A DNA stretch of 64,000 nt from Cellvibrio sp. KY-GH-1. Lineage in GTDB: Bacteria; Pseudomonadota; Gammaproteobacteria; Pseudomonadales; Cellvibrionaceae. The stretch covers positions 2,542,001 through 2,606,000 of the forward strand of contig NZ_CP031728.1 of the NCBI RefSeq assembly GCF_008806975.1, given 5' to 3'. Positions 1 to 10,486 of this stretch are shown one piece after another. The translations under genes were made by a program, and so were the position numbers. The notes beneath the pieces were generated by a model, which saw only the letters and a list, made by a program, of their open reading frames with translations, was not told the DNA's origin and did not search any database. Each line of letters begins with the position of its first letter. The first letter of the stretch is position 1.

Positions 1-681
1 CGCTGTGCTGGACCCGTGAGCATGAATTTCAATAAATTCTATATGCCCGTTCAATTCAGCACTTACGGCTTTTTCAACCGGGGTATTGCCTTGTTGGGTC
101 TTAATATTAGTGGCACCGCGCGACATAAAATAAGATTCCACTAACCGCGGGGCAAGCTTTTCACCGACAGTATTGGACCCATGTACGCGAAACAACGGTT
201 TGGTGGCGCGCACCAATTGCCCTGCAGGAACATAGTTTGCCTGTTCACGAGTTTTTATCGCCGATTGCACTTTACTGGCAGTAACCGCTTCCAATAAAAA
301 CACTTCGCCGGCATCCAAAGGTAAAAACGACCGCAGCAAATATCCGCCCATAATTAACAATAAGGCGCACGCCGTTGTTGCATAACCACCCATTTTTATC
401 ACATTGCGGCTTTTCTTTTTAAGCTTGAACTCGTCACCCGTATGGGTCGCGGTCACAATGGTATCTTCCATCTGGCGCACGTCCCACACTAGTTGGGTTA
501 ACTCTTCATTATTAGCCTGCAAGGCTTTTTCCAATAATTCGGCTCGGTATTCTTCATCCTTAAGCACCATATTCAACGGAATGTGCATTTTTAAATGCGC
601 TTCGCACAACCGCTTCAAGTTCCATAATTTATCAACCAGGGCCACGTTGTAATGCATGTGCTTGTGGTGTTTGGGGGACAT
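1..681 (-). CDS. Phosphate-binding (PstS-like) membrane-anchored protein, 3' end cut by window edge
   Basis: Reading the minus strand from the ATG at 681 gives an open frame that runs off the left edge of the window. About 95 hydrophilic, charged N-terminal residues are followed by one membrane segment (about residues 97-117). After it comes a stretch with LFRVHGSNTVGEKLAPRLVE, the typical opening of PstS/PBP-like substrate-binding domains found in phosphate-binding/OmpA fusion proteins. The protein is probably an inner-membrane-anchored periplasmic sensor or binding protein with a cytoplasmic N-terminus. The ribosome-binding site is weak, so the start is approximate. The C-terminal part, possibly an OmpA domain, is outside the window. 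Confidence 0.6.
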   Translation of the reverse strand, partial: MSPKHHKHMHYNVALVDKLWNLKRLCEAHLKMHIPLNMVLKDEEYRAELLEKALQANNEELTQLVWDVRQMEDTIVTATHTGDEFKLKKKSRNVIKMGGYATTACALLLIMGGYLLRSFLPLDAGEVFLLEAVTASKVQSAIKTREQANYVPAGQLVRATKPLFRVHGSNTVGEKLAPRLVESYFMSRGATNIKTQQGNTPVEKAVSAELNGHIEFIEIHAHGSSTA

Positions 682-726
682 AGGGATGCTCTGCTGACGA
701 GGGGAGAGAATTTGTCCAGCAGCGGC

Positions 727-758
727 AAAAAAAAGCCCGCCGTTGGATAACGGCGGGC
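727..758 (-). terminator. Rho-independent terminator after the GH3-GDSL gene
   Basis: A 10-bp stem (GCCCGCCGTT paired with AACGGCGGGC at 735-758) with a four-base loop is followed on the minus strand by a run of T. It sits about 80 bp past the stop of the minus-strand GH3 gene. Confidence 0.85.
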
Positions 759-835
759 ACTATATGACGACTTTGTTACAAGCGAATTACAACTTGTGAA
801 TATGTCTCACTGCGAATGCGCAACAGTTCAAAACA

Positions 836-3800
836 TTATTTGAGCAATTTGTTTAATTCCGGCACAAGTGCTTTCGCGTAAATTTCATAACCATATTCAT
901 GGGGATGCAATAAATCTGGCATAACCTTTTCTTCCAGAATGCCGTCTTTGGTTAAGAACACTGAATTAATATTGGTAAAGTAAACACGTTTGTTGTCGGC
1001 GTAATTTTTGATAATGGCGTTTACCTGCTCATTAATTAAACGCAATTCTCCATCCGGCTTAGCGTCGCGTGGGAAAACCGCTAATAGCAAAATTTTTGTA
1101 CTCGGCAAACGTTGTTGCAAATCGGCAATAATTTTCTTAATACCTGCTGCCGTTGTTTGCGGATTCTCACGGCGATGGCCCGCGTTGTTAGTGCCAATCA
1201 TCAATACAGCGACCTTGGGATTTAGTCCCGTCACTGCATCATGCTGCAAACGCCAAAGCACGTTTTCGGTGCGATCACCACCAAACCCAATTCCAAATGC
1301 GTTAAGTGGAGCCAAGTATTTATTCCATGCTTCCAGGCCTTCCTTCTCCCAACCCTGAGTAATTGAATCGCCAATCATCAGTACATCAATTTTTCCACCA
1401 TTGGCCAGAGTAGCTTTGGCATCGGCAATTTTTTGTTGGTGACGCGGCAACCACCAATCAATCGACCACCACTCATTCAACATATCCGGTGTTACGGATT
1501 GAGTGCGGTAATCAGCACACTGCTGCAAAACAACTGCTTTGGGCGTATTGATTAACAATTCAACATTGGCAACAGATACGTCACCTGCACCACCGGTTTC
1601 CAATGCGAACGGCATTGTCACAGCGCTAAAATTATCCTCATCATGTTTGAAACAACGCAATGGCACATATACTTTCTGCCAGCCCTTACCTACCAATTCG
1701 CGCGCCTGCAAAGTGAATGGCACCTGGCGATCGCAGCCTTCTTTCTTGCATTCCATTTTGAAAGACACGCCGCCTTTCGCCAGTTCATTGATTTTTATAT
1801 TCAATGACAACACACCGGTTTTCATATGCGCGCTTAAATCCAATGGCTCACCGGATTCCAGGGTCATACCTGCCCGCCAGGTATCTTTCCAGCTAAAGTT
1901 CAGCGCATCTTCCTGTACATCTTTATCACTGGTTTGTATTTTTACATCGCCCTTAGGTAAGGCGGCAAACGCACCGCTCAAAATTTGCTGGCGCTCGTAA
2001 TTTTCAATAAAAATATGCCAAGGCTCTAACGGGCGACGCACATAAAGTTTAATGTCCTGTGGTTCGCCGCTAGCAACACCTTTCACATCTTCCGGTAAAT
2101 TAGTTGGGCCAGTTTTACCAGCGGCATAATTCAAACCGTAATCCAGTTTAAATAAAGGATCGTAGTGTTTGTGATGTGGGTTCAACACATCCTGCAGTGG
2201 CAACTTCGGCCAGGAGAAGGAGAGTGTGCCGCGGAAATCGAAATTAGGTGTGCCATCCGTTTTTGCAATCAACACATCGGCAATACCGGCGCCTTCGGTA
2301 CCGGGTAACCAGGCGGCAACAAATGCATCGGATGCGTTTAATTCCGGGTTAACCCAGAGTGGACGACCCGATAAAAACACTGACACAACCGGAATACCCT
2401 GCGCTTTTAATTTTTTCAGCAACGCGAGGCTTTTCTTTTTCGCGGGTTCGAATTCCAACGTATCGCGATCCCCGCTGCCTTCGGCGTAGGGATTTTCACC
2501 AAAGACAACAATGGCTACATCCGGCTTTTGCGCAAATGATCCGTCAACCGATAATAGTGCTTTACCACCAGCAGCCGCTACCGCCGTTTTAATTCCGCTG
2601 TAAATAGATGTAGCACCAGGGAAACGATGATTTTCACTGGCATCACTAATACCTTGCCACCAGACGCTCCAACCACCCGCTTGCTTGCCAATATTATCGG
2701 CGCCATCGCCCACCACCAAAATGGTTTGCTGCGGTTTGATCGGCAACACTGAATTAGTATTTTTTAACAGCACCAGACTTTCACGCACCGCCTGACGCGC
2801 AATCGCACGATGTTCGACACTGCCAACAACCGATTGATCTGCCGCGTTAGCGCGTTGCGACGGTTTTTTATCCCACAAGCCCGCGCGCATTTTTACGCGC
2901 AGGATTCTGCGTACTGCATCATCCAGACGCGCTTGCGATATTTCACCAGATTTTACTTGCTTAAGTGTTTTTTCAATCATGGCTTTCCAGTCGTAGGTCA
3001 CCATGAGTAAATCGATACCGGCATTAATGGCTTGTGGGCAGGAGTCATTCGTGCAACCGGGAACCTGGCCATGACCATTCCAGTCACCAACGACCAAACC
3101 ATCAAATCCCATGCGATTTTTTAATACCTCGGTCAACAAATATTTATTGCCGTGCATCTTCTCGCCATTCCATTCAGAGAAACTGGCCATCACCGTTTGT
3201 ACGCCAGCATCCAGTGCAGGAACATAACCGGCGTTGTGAATTTTCACTAATTCTTTTTCTGCAATGCGCGCATTCCCTTGGTCATCACCGCCATCCGTAC
3301 CGCCATCGGCAAGGAAATGTTTGGCTGTTGCAATCACATGATTCTCACTAAGGAATTCGCTGCTGTTTACCTTGCCCTGCAAACCTTCCACCATAGCCGA
3401 TGCATATTCAGCAACCAGCTTTGGATCTTCCGAGTAGCTTTCGTAGGTGCGACCCCAGCGATCATTTTGCGCAACAGCCAGCGTTGGCGCGAACACCCAT
3501 TCAACACCCGTCGCGCGTACTTCTTTTGCCGTCGCGGCACCGATCTGACGAATTAATTCCGGATTATGCGCTGCGCCCAAGCCGATATTATGTGGAAACA
3601 AAGTTGCGCCGGTTAAATTGTTGTGGCCGTGAACCGCATCAGAGCCCCAGAAAATCGGCACGGCTTGTTTGCCATCACTGGTATCCATGGAAGCGTCGTA
3701 AAATTTATCGAGAAATTCCACCCAATCCTTCGCTTTGGCATTTTCAATGCGATTGGGCATGGAGCCACCGCCATTCAACACCGACCCTAGATGATATTTT

Positions 3801-4045
3801 TTAATATCTTCCGGTGTTACGGTTTGAATTTCCGCCTGCATTATTTGGCCAACTTTTTCTTCAAGTGTCATCTTCTGCAAAATGGTTTCTAATTTTGCAT
3901 TGAATTCAGCGGAGTCTTTGATAGGTGACTCAGCGCTGGGCCAAAGTTTGATATTGGTTTTTTGTTCGGCGTGAGCAGAATAATTTGCGGTAAAAATAGC
4001 AGCGGCAATCAAGCCTATGCTGGCGAGTTGATGGATTTTTTTCAT
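836..4045 (-). CDS. Secreted GH3 beta-glucosidase/exo-glucanase fused to a C-terminal GDSL (SGNH) esterase
   Basis: This 1069-residue exported enzyme has a signal peptide ending near residue 26 (SAHA/EQ). A GH3 N-domain spans about residues 50-370, with the nucleophile Asp321 in VVGDWNG. The GH3 C-domain carries the likely acid/base Glu522 in GENPYAEGSGD. Next comes a beta-sandwich region (about 690-860) like the extra domain of ExoP-type exo-1,3/1,4-beta-glucanases. The C-terminal 185 residues are a separate SGNH hydrolase with GDSITQGW (Ser894), GTNN, and DLLHP (Asp1044/His1047). A typical GH3 lacks this last domain. The combination predicts removal of terminal beta-glucose plus deacetylation of acetylated oligosaccharides in the periplasm or outside the cell. 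The gene lies downstream of the fucose operon but is separated from it by an inverted repeat. GH3 assignment is firm; the exact substrate is unknown. Confidence 0.9.
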   Translation of the reverse strand: MKKIHQLASIGLIAAAIFTANYSAHAEQKTNIKLWPSAESPIKDSAEFNAKLETILQKMTLEEKVGQIMQAEIQTVTPEDIKKYHLGSVLNGGGSMPNRIENAKAKDWVEFLDKFYDASMDTSDGKQAVPIFWGSDAVHGHNNLTGATLFPHNIGLGAAHNPELIRQIGAATAKEVRATGVEWVFAPTLAVAQNDRWGRTYESYSEDPKLVAEYASAMVEGLQGKVNSSEFLSENHVIATAKHFLADGGTDGGDDQGNARIAEKELVKIHNAGYVPALDAGVQTVMASFSEWNGEKMHGNKYLLTEVLKNRMGFDGLVVGDWNGHGQVPGCTNDSCPQAINAGIDLLMVTYDWKAMIEKTLKQVKSGEISQARLDDAVRRILRVKMRAGLWDKKPSQRANAADQSVVGSVEHRAIARQAVRESLVLLKNTNSVLPIKPQQTILVVGDGADNIGKQAGGWSVWWQGISDASENHRFPGATSIYSGIKTAVAAAGGKALLSVDGSFAQKPDVAIVVFGENPYAEGSGDRDTLEFEPAKKKSLALLKKLKAQGIPVVSVFLSGRPLWVNPELNASDAFVAAWLPGTEGAGIADVLIAKTDGTPNFDFRGTLSFSWPKLPLQDVLNPHHKHYDPLFKLDYGLNYAAGKTGPTNLPEDVKGVASGEPQDIKLYVRRPLEPWHIFIENYERQQILSGAFAALPKGDVKIQTSDKDVQEDALNFSWKDTWRAGMTLESGEPLDLSAHMKTGVLSLNIKINELAKGGVSFKMECKKEGCDRQVPFTLQARELVGKGWQKVYVPLRCFKHDEDNFSAVTMPFALETGGAGDVSVANVELLINTPKAVVLQQCADYRTQSVTPDMLNEWWSIDWWLPRHQQKIADAKATLANGGKIDVLMIGDSITQGWEKEGLEAWNKYLAPLNAFGIGFGGDRTENVLWRLQHDAVTGLNPKVAVLMIGTNNAGHRRENPQTTAAGIKKIIADLQQRLPSTKILLLAVFPRDAKPDGELRLINEQVNAIIKNYADNKRVYFTNINSVFLTKDGILEEKVMPDLLHPHEYGYEIYAKALVPELNKLLK

Positions 4046-4070
4046 TGTGCGGTTCTCTGGAGTTTTTTCA

Positions 4071-4209
4071 TGTAGGTTGCTGGTGAGGAACGAACCGCAA
4101 CACGACCATCTCGCACCACCAACCCAATTCCAAGTCGAGCGTCAAGCTGGTTTCGGGGCGCACTCCAACATGGTTATGTTGCGGTTCGCAAGCTCACCAG
4201 CAACCTACA
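4071..4209. repeat. Inverted pair of REP-like elements
   Basis: The gap between the GH3 and FAH genes is filled by two arms, 4071-4108 and about 4171-4209, that are near-perfect inverted copies. Each contains TGTAGGTTGCTGGTGAG followed by CGAACCGCAACA. A related copy lies at 18048-18095, so this is a dispersed element rather than a gene-specific hairpin. It could act as a transcript end or stabilising structure between the two genes. Confidence 0.75.
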
Positions 4210-4217
4210 CATAAAAT

Positions 4218-5066
4218 TTATTTCGCGTTAACAACAACCTGCTTTTGTACGCCCATTCCTTCAATGCCTAATTCCACCACATCACCTTCATTTAAATACA
4301 GCGGCGGTTTTTGACCGAGCCCAACACCGGGGGGCGTTCCAGTACTGATTACATCACCCGGTTGCAGGCTCATAAATTGCGAGAGGTAATGCACCAAAAA
4401 TGCGGGTCCAAATACCATTTGATCGGTAGAGCCGTTTTGAAAGGTTTTGCCGTTAACTTTTAACCACAAATTTAATTTCAGCGGATCGGGTACTTCGTCT
4501 TTAGTGACCAGATAAGGCCCTATAGGACCAAAGCTATCGCATCCCTTGCCCTTGTCCCACTGACCGCCAGGGCGTTCCAATTGGAAATTGCGCTCGGACA
4601 CATCGTTAACAACGCAGTAGCCCGCGATGTAATCCATGGCATCATCCAGTTCGACATAGCTGGCATGCTTGCCGATAACGATCCCCAATTCCACTTCCCA
4701 ATCCAGCTTGGTGGAATTGCGCGGTTTAATAATATTGTCGTTGGGGCCGGTAATGGCGCTGGTGGCTTTCATAAACACTACCGGTTCAGATGGCACAGCA
4801 ACACCGGATTCAGCGGCATGATCAGCATAGTTCAAGCCGATGCAAATAAATTTACCCACACCACTTACGCAAGGGCCAAAACGACCGGGCGATTCAACGA
4901 CGGGCAGAGATTCGACATTGACGCTGGCGATTTTTTTCAACGTTTCTTCGGTCAGGGTTTTGCCACTAATATCTGACACCACTGACCCCAGTTCACGAAC
5001 ATTGCCCTGTGTATCCAAAATACCAGGGCGCTCCTGACCAGCATTTCCGTAACGTAATAATTTCAT
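4218..5066 (-). CDS. FAH-family 2,4-diketo-3-deoxy-L-fuconate hydrolase (predicted)
   Basis: This 282-residue protein belongs to the fumarylacetoacetate hydrolase family. It has the ligand motif GLNYADHAAESG, metal-binding acidic residues in DWEVELGIVIG, and the late motif ISTGTPPGVG. In bacterial non-phosphorylative fucose and rhamnose pathways, close relatives split the 2,4-diketo-3-deoxy acid into pyruvate and L-lactate. It is the last gene of the run aldo/keto reductase, dehydratase small and large parts, SDR, FAH, which supports a role on the fucose-derived diketo acid. Rhamnose-pathway homologues are very similar, so substrate identity rests on the neighbours (FucP, fucose dehydrogenase). 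Confidence 0.85.
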   Translation of the reverse strand: MKLLRYGNAGQERPGILDTQGNVRELGSVVSDISGKTLTEETLKKIASVNVESLPVVESPGRFGPCVSGVGKFICIGLNYADHAAESGVAVPSEPVVFMKATSAITGPNDNIIKPRNSTKLDWEVELGIVIGKHASYVELDDAMDYIAGYCVVNDVSERNFQLERPGGQWDKGKGCDSFGPIGPYLVTKDEVPDPLKLNLWLKVNGKTFQNGSTDQMVFGPAFLVHYLSQFMSLQPGDVISTGTPPGVGLGQKPPLYLNEGDVVELGIEGMGVQKQVVVNAK

Positions 5067-5180
5067 AGCGATCTCTCGTGAATTGAATTTTTTTACTTTC
5101 CCGCTACTTCCAGATATTCAAAGTGAGGAAGCTATCTCCGTCCACCAACGATAGGAGGAGTGGGTATGTTGGCTTATCGT

Positions 5181-7116
<1,936 letters not shown>

Positions 7117-7120
<4 letters not shown>

Positions 7121-7446
7121 GATTCACTCCGATATTGGGTTTGGCGCGTCCGGGTATGACTGGGAATGTAATCACTTTTCATATTGTGCATATGCACGTG
7201 ATGCCCAGGAGCAACAGCTTCAATCATTGAGCCAATGGGCGCACCGTAGCGATACACCTTGTCGCCGGTCGCCAACGCGAAACGCGCAACCTTGTGGCCT
7301 ACCCCGATATCGATCGGGCTGACAATGGTTTCTTGCTCAATACGAATTTCATCGCCCGCGCGAATTTGCTTTACACAAACCAAAATATTGTCGTTCGGAT
7401 GCAGCAAAATCAGTGGGGCGATGCGCGTGGTTATTTGTTCGGTCAT
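7117..7446 (-). CDS. UxaA-type dehydratase, small SAF-domain part
   Basis: This 109-residue SAF-domain protein corresponds to the N-terminus of altronate dehydratase: HPNDNILVCVKQIRAGDEI, then DIGVGHKVARFALATGDKVYRYG, IGSMIEAVAPGHHVHMHNMKS. The ATG at 7446 is preferred over a longer start because the longer version runs into the upstream aldo/keto reductase gene and adds no family-like sequence. It lies 13 bp after that gene and overlaps the large dehydratase gene by ATGA, so the two parts should be made together as a heteromeric enzyme. Confidence 0.85.
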
Positions 7447-7459
7447 GGTATTGGCCCAA

Positions 7460-8512
7460 TCAATTTGTGACAGGTATGGGAGCAGCGGGATGCAACAACT
7501 CACGTTCGCGCAATGCATCCCAAAACGCCGAGGGAATCTCACTATTAATCAGGGATACCGCACGCTCTACCTGTTCGCTATTCGCCAGGCCCGCTAATAC
7601 AGAGCAAATTTGTGGATGTGCCGCCGGAAATTGCAACGCAGCCGCCGCAAGCGGGACAGCAAATTCATCACACACGGCTTCAATCCGCGCCACGCGATCC
7701 ACTATCGCCACCGAGGCTGGCTCATAGTTGTAATACAGGATCTGCCTGTTCTGGCCCGCTAACGCCGCTTTAACGCCGGTGGCCAAAATGCCTGAGTTAA
7801 ACGGTCCCCCAAGGATCACCGAGGCTTTGCGTTTAGCACACAGCGGGAAAAAGTGTTCACAGGGAGCTTGTTCCAAAAGGGTGTACCGGCCGGCCAATAA
7901 AAATCCGTCAAAGTCGCCATGCCGTAATGCTGCGTCGCAAATTTGCCACTCGTTAGCGCCCAGGCCAATTGCCTTAACCAGGCCATCGGCCTTGAGCTTA
8001 TTCATGGCAAGGTAACCACCATCCATAAACTCGCGAAACTTTTCCGGGTGATCAGCACCATGGGTTAAAGGGCCTAAATCGTGGGCAAGCAGTACATCTA
8101 TTTGCTCTACCTGCAGACGCTTCAGACTCGCCTCAAACGAGCGCATCACCCCGTCATAGCTGTAGTCGAATACCGGTTCTAGCGGCGGGGCATCGGCAAA
8201 GCCGTGACGCACACTTGCGGTCGATTCAGTGGGAACAAGGACCCGCCCCACTTTGGATGATATAACCACAGCTTCACTGGATTGCTTAAGTGCAGTGCCC
8301 AAGCGCTGCTCGCTCAACCCAAACCCGTAATGGGGAGCGGTATCAAAATAGCGGATCCCGGCCGATAAGGCCGAGCCGACAGCAGCCTGAGCCTGCACAT
8401 CATTCAAAGGTTGATATAAATTGCCGATCGGGGCCGCACCGAACCCCAAGAGTGACAGATTAATCTCCGTAGCCCCCAAGGCACGAAAAGATAAGGATTT
8501 GGACTGAGCCAC
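7460..8512 (-). CDS. Aldo/keto reductase, predicted L-fucose (D-threo-aldose 1-)dehydrogenase
   Basis: This 350-residue AKR has the tetrad regions DTAPHYGFGLSEQRLG (Asp, Tyr), ISSKVGR (Lys) and VLLAHDLG (His). The sequence resembles pseudomonad L-fucose / D-threo-aldose 1-dehydrogenases, which oxidise L-fucose to the lactone with NAD(P)+. It is the first gene of the minus-strand catabolic operon that continues through the dehydratase pair, SDR and FAH. An AT-rich upstream region with repeated TCGCCAAT motifs precedes it. Substrate specificity is inferred from context and family. Confidence 0.87.
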   Translation of the reverse strand: MAQSKSLSFRALGATEINLSLLGFGAAPIGNLYQPLNDVQAQAAVGSALSAGIRYFDTAPHYGFGLSEQRLGTALKQSSEAVVISSKVGRVLVPTESTASVRHGFADAPPLEPVFDYSYDGVMRSFEASLKRLQVEQIDVLLAHDLGPLTHGADHPEKFREFMDGGYLAMNKLKADGLVKAIGLGANEWQICDAALRHGDFDGFLLAGRYTLLEQAPCEHFFPLCAKRKASVILGGPFNSGILATGVKAALAGQNRQILYYNYEPASVAIVDRVARIEAVCDEFAVPLAAAALQFPAAHPQICSVLAGLANSEQVERAVSLINSEIPSAFWDALRERELLHPAAPIPVTN

Positions 8513-8535
8513 AGAACCTCTTTTTTATAATTAAA

Positions 8536-8627
8536 ATTGGAATCGCCAATAAAATTAATTTTATCTGAAGCTCCGTGTAAATCACATATAGTTATTTAGA
8601 CTTTTTGAATAAATTTGTGTCGCCAAT
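8536..8627. promoter_or_regulatory. Possible operator pair upstream of the fucose catabolic operon
   Basis: TCGCCAAT occurs twice, at 8543-8550 and 8620-8627, in the AT-rich leader of the aldo/keto reductase operon. The first copy lies in a short inverted repeat, ATTGG-N5-CCAAT (8536-8550). The second is inside a TTTGT...ACAAA dyad (8615-8637). The IclR regulator next door is the obvious candidate to bind here. This is inference only. Confidence 0.35.
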
Positions 8628-8695
8628 TAGTACAAACTCATGCACAAATAGAAACTTGAACTTTTTAATAGCCGGTAAACTTAAACTTCAACAAT

Positions 8696-8724
8696 AAAAA
8701 AGCCGATCAAAGATCGGCTTTTTT
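8696..8724 (-). terminator. Terminator after the IclR gene
   Basis: A GCCGATC / GATCGGC stem with an AAA loop is flanked by A-run and T-run on both sides, so it can work in either direction. It ends the permease, lactonase, regulator transcript just before the promoter region of the catabolic operon. Confidence 0.85.
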
Positions 8725-8739
8725 ACCCATCGTGCAAAC

Positions 8740-9546
8740 TTAATCAATCAACCCTTGGGAGATTTTTTCTGCCGCCTGGTGCAAGCGTTCCAGCACTCGC
8801 TCCTGTGTCATAGACTGCGCCTTGATATGGATAAACGGAATAATTAACACCGCTACTGCGCCATGTACACCGATGATGGGCACACAGAAGTCAATCACGC
8901 CATCTACAAAGTCACTCGCCAATTGGATGCAACCTTGGTCCACCCCCTTTCGCGCTTTGGCCAAAAAGCGCTCAATGCGCTCCAGATCCACTGTGGCGGA
9001 GAGTTGCGGCAACCAGCCCGCTTGCACATCCGGAGTGGCGAAGCCGTATAAGAGCGCTCCGGAGTTGGTGTCGATCAAACGACGGCGATAACCTACGCGC
9101 ACCGAGAACCCCAAATCCATAGGGCTTTCCTGACGGGCTACCACCACGATTTGATCCCCGGAAGGCACTACCAAATGACAGGATTGGCCCAGCTCGCGGC
9201 TCAATTCTTTCATCACTGGCAGGGAAACTTCCAACAAGGTCTTTGCCGTACCCTGGGAAATACCCAAGGTAAACAGCTTGTTAGTGAGCATGTAGCCATC
9301 GCGCCCGTCGGGCATCTGCGCGATATAGCCGCGATACTCCAGGGCCAACACCATGCGGAACAACTCACTTACCGAACGCCCCAGGGCGGCGGCCATTTGT
9401 GAAGTCGTCATGGGGTGGGAGTTACGCGCGAGCAATTCCAGGATATCCAACCCTTTTTCCAGAGCCGGAGCACGGTATTTACGTTCGCTTTCATCTTGCG
9501 CCTCGAGTAAGGCGTTATCGAGTTCTTTGGTCATAGTTACTGTCAT
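8740..9546 (-). CDS. IclR-family transcriptional regulator, probably of L-fucose catabolism
   Basis: This protein of about 268 residues has an N-terminal winged helix (ALEKGLDILELLARNSHPMTT, AAALGRSVSELFRMV) and the IclR effector domain (GQSCHLVVPSGDQIVVVARQE, TNSGALLYGF). The ATG at 9546 has a GAGAA sequence about 8 bp upstream; a longer reading would start at 9639, only two bases from the lactonase stop. It is the third gene after fucP and the fuconolactonase and lies next to the second fucose operon, so it likely senses a pathway intermediate. Whether it activates or represses cannot be seen. Confidence 0.87.
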   Translation of the reverse strand: MTVTMTKELDNALLEAQDESERKYRAPALEKGLDILELLARNSHPMTTSQMAAALGRSVSELFRMVLALEYRGYIAQMPDGRDGYMLTNKLFTLGISQGTAKTLLEVSLPVMKELSRELGQSCHLVVPSGDQIVVVARQESPMDLGFSVRVGYRRRLIDTNSGALLYGFATPDVQAGWLPQLSATVDLERIERFLAKARKGVDQGCIQLASDFVDGVIDFCVPIIGVHGAVAVLIIPFIHIKAQSMTQERVLERLHQAAEKISQGLID

Positions 9547-9640
9547 AGTAGTTCTCGTTATTAGTATGAATCCCCTAAGCGGGTTTTTCGTCGCTGCCGG
9601 GTGAATTCTACGCACAGCCTTGATCCCAAGGCGTTCCACT

Positions 9641-10486
9641 TTACGTAATTCGATAAAAACGCAAACTTGTACCTATGAAAACACTTTCAGAATTGATGCT
9701 TTTACACTCAGCAAGTGCATGATTTACAAGCGCTAGCCAGTTTTTATAGATGGAGAGTTGAGGGTTTGGCGCCAAACCTATGACAGGCCAATCACTACCC
9801 CACATCAACCGCTCCTCACCAAAGAGCGATACCAGAAACTTGATATAGGCCGTAAATACCTCGTTGCCCTGACCTTTTCCTGCCTCAGTGACCAGCCCGG
9901 ACAACTTGCAATAGACCTGCGGCAAGCTCGCCATCTGGCGCATTGCTTCGCGCCAATCATCGGCAGGCTGGTCATTCACAATAACCGCCGGCTTGGCCGC
10001 GTGATCAATCACTATGGGCAGATCCGGGTGGCGACGCGCAAAGCGATACAAGTGCGGCAGGTGCCGGGCATAGACCAGCGCATCAAGACTGAGCCGATGT
10101 TGCTTCATCGCAGCAATGGCAGGCTCAAGCTCAGGGCGTAGCAACCAGGCGTCATCGGGCATTGACTGCAACATCGGCCTGATGCCTCGAAATTTAGGGT
10201 GTGAGGCTAATTGAGCGATGCGCACGGGAGCAGCTGGTGACGCCAAATCTACCCAGCCCACAACCGCCTTGATGAAATTTGACTCATCCGCCAGACGCAA
10301 CAGGTAATCCGTATCGGCATCGCTGGTTTGCGATTGCACCGCCACCGACCCGGTTACCCCACAAGCCTGGGCCTGGTGCAGTAAATCCTGAACTCCGAAA
10401 TCCCGGTAAATCGCGCGAAGATCCGCTGTTGGCCAGGCACAGTCATGCCGGCCAAGCTGCCAAAAATGCTGATGCGCATCAATCAT
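9641..10486 (-). CDS. COG3618 amidohydrolase, predicted L-fuconolactonase
   Basis: This 281-residue amidohydrolase-superfamily protein starts with the metal-binding HQHFW motif (MIDAHQHFW). It has KFRGIRPMLQ, a conserved VIDHAAKP, and MWGSDWPV near the end. COG3618 includes L-fucono-1,5-lactonases that open the lactone made by fucose dehydrogenase. The gene overlaps the 3' end of the permease gene by 8 bp, indicating a single transcript. The sister activity on rhamnonolactone cannot be excluded from sequence alone. Confidence 0.85.
   Translation of the reverse strand: MIDAHQHFWQLGRHDCAWPTADLRAIYRDFGVQDLLHQAQACGVTGSVAVQSQTSDADTDYLLRLADESNFIKAVVGWVDLASPAAPVRIAQLASHPKFRGIRPMLQSMPDDAWLLRPELEPAIAAMKQHRLSLDALVYARHLPHLYRFARRHPDLPIVIDHAAKPAVIVNDQPADDWREAMRQMASLPQVYCKLSGLVTEAGKGQGNEVFTAYIKFLVSLFGEERLMWGSDWPVIGLAPNPQLSIYKNWLALVNHALAECKSINSESVFIGTSLRFYRIT

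Noticed and set aside
404..652. Plus-strand ORF of 82 codons
   Set aside because: It is the antisense of the minus-strand PstS-like gene, whose domain pattern is clear.
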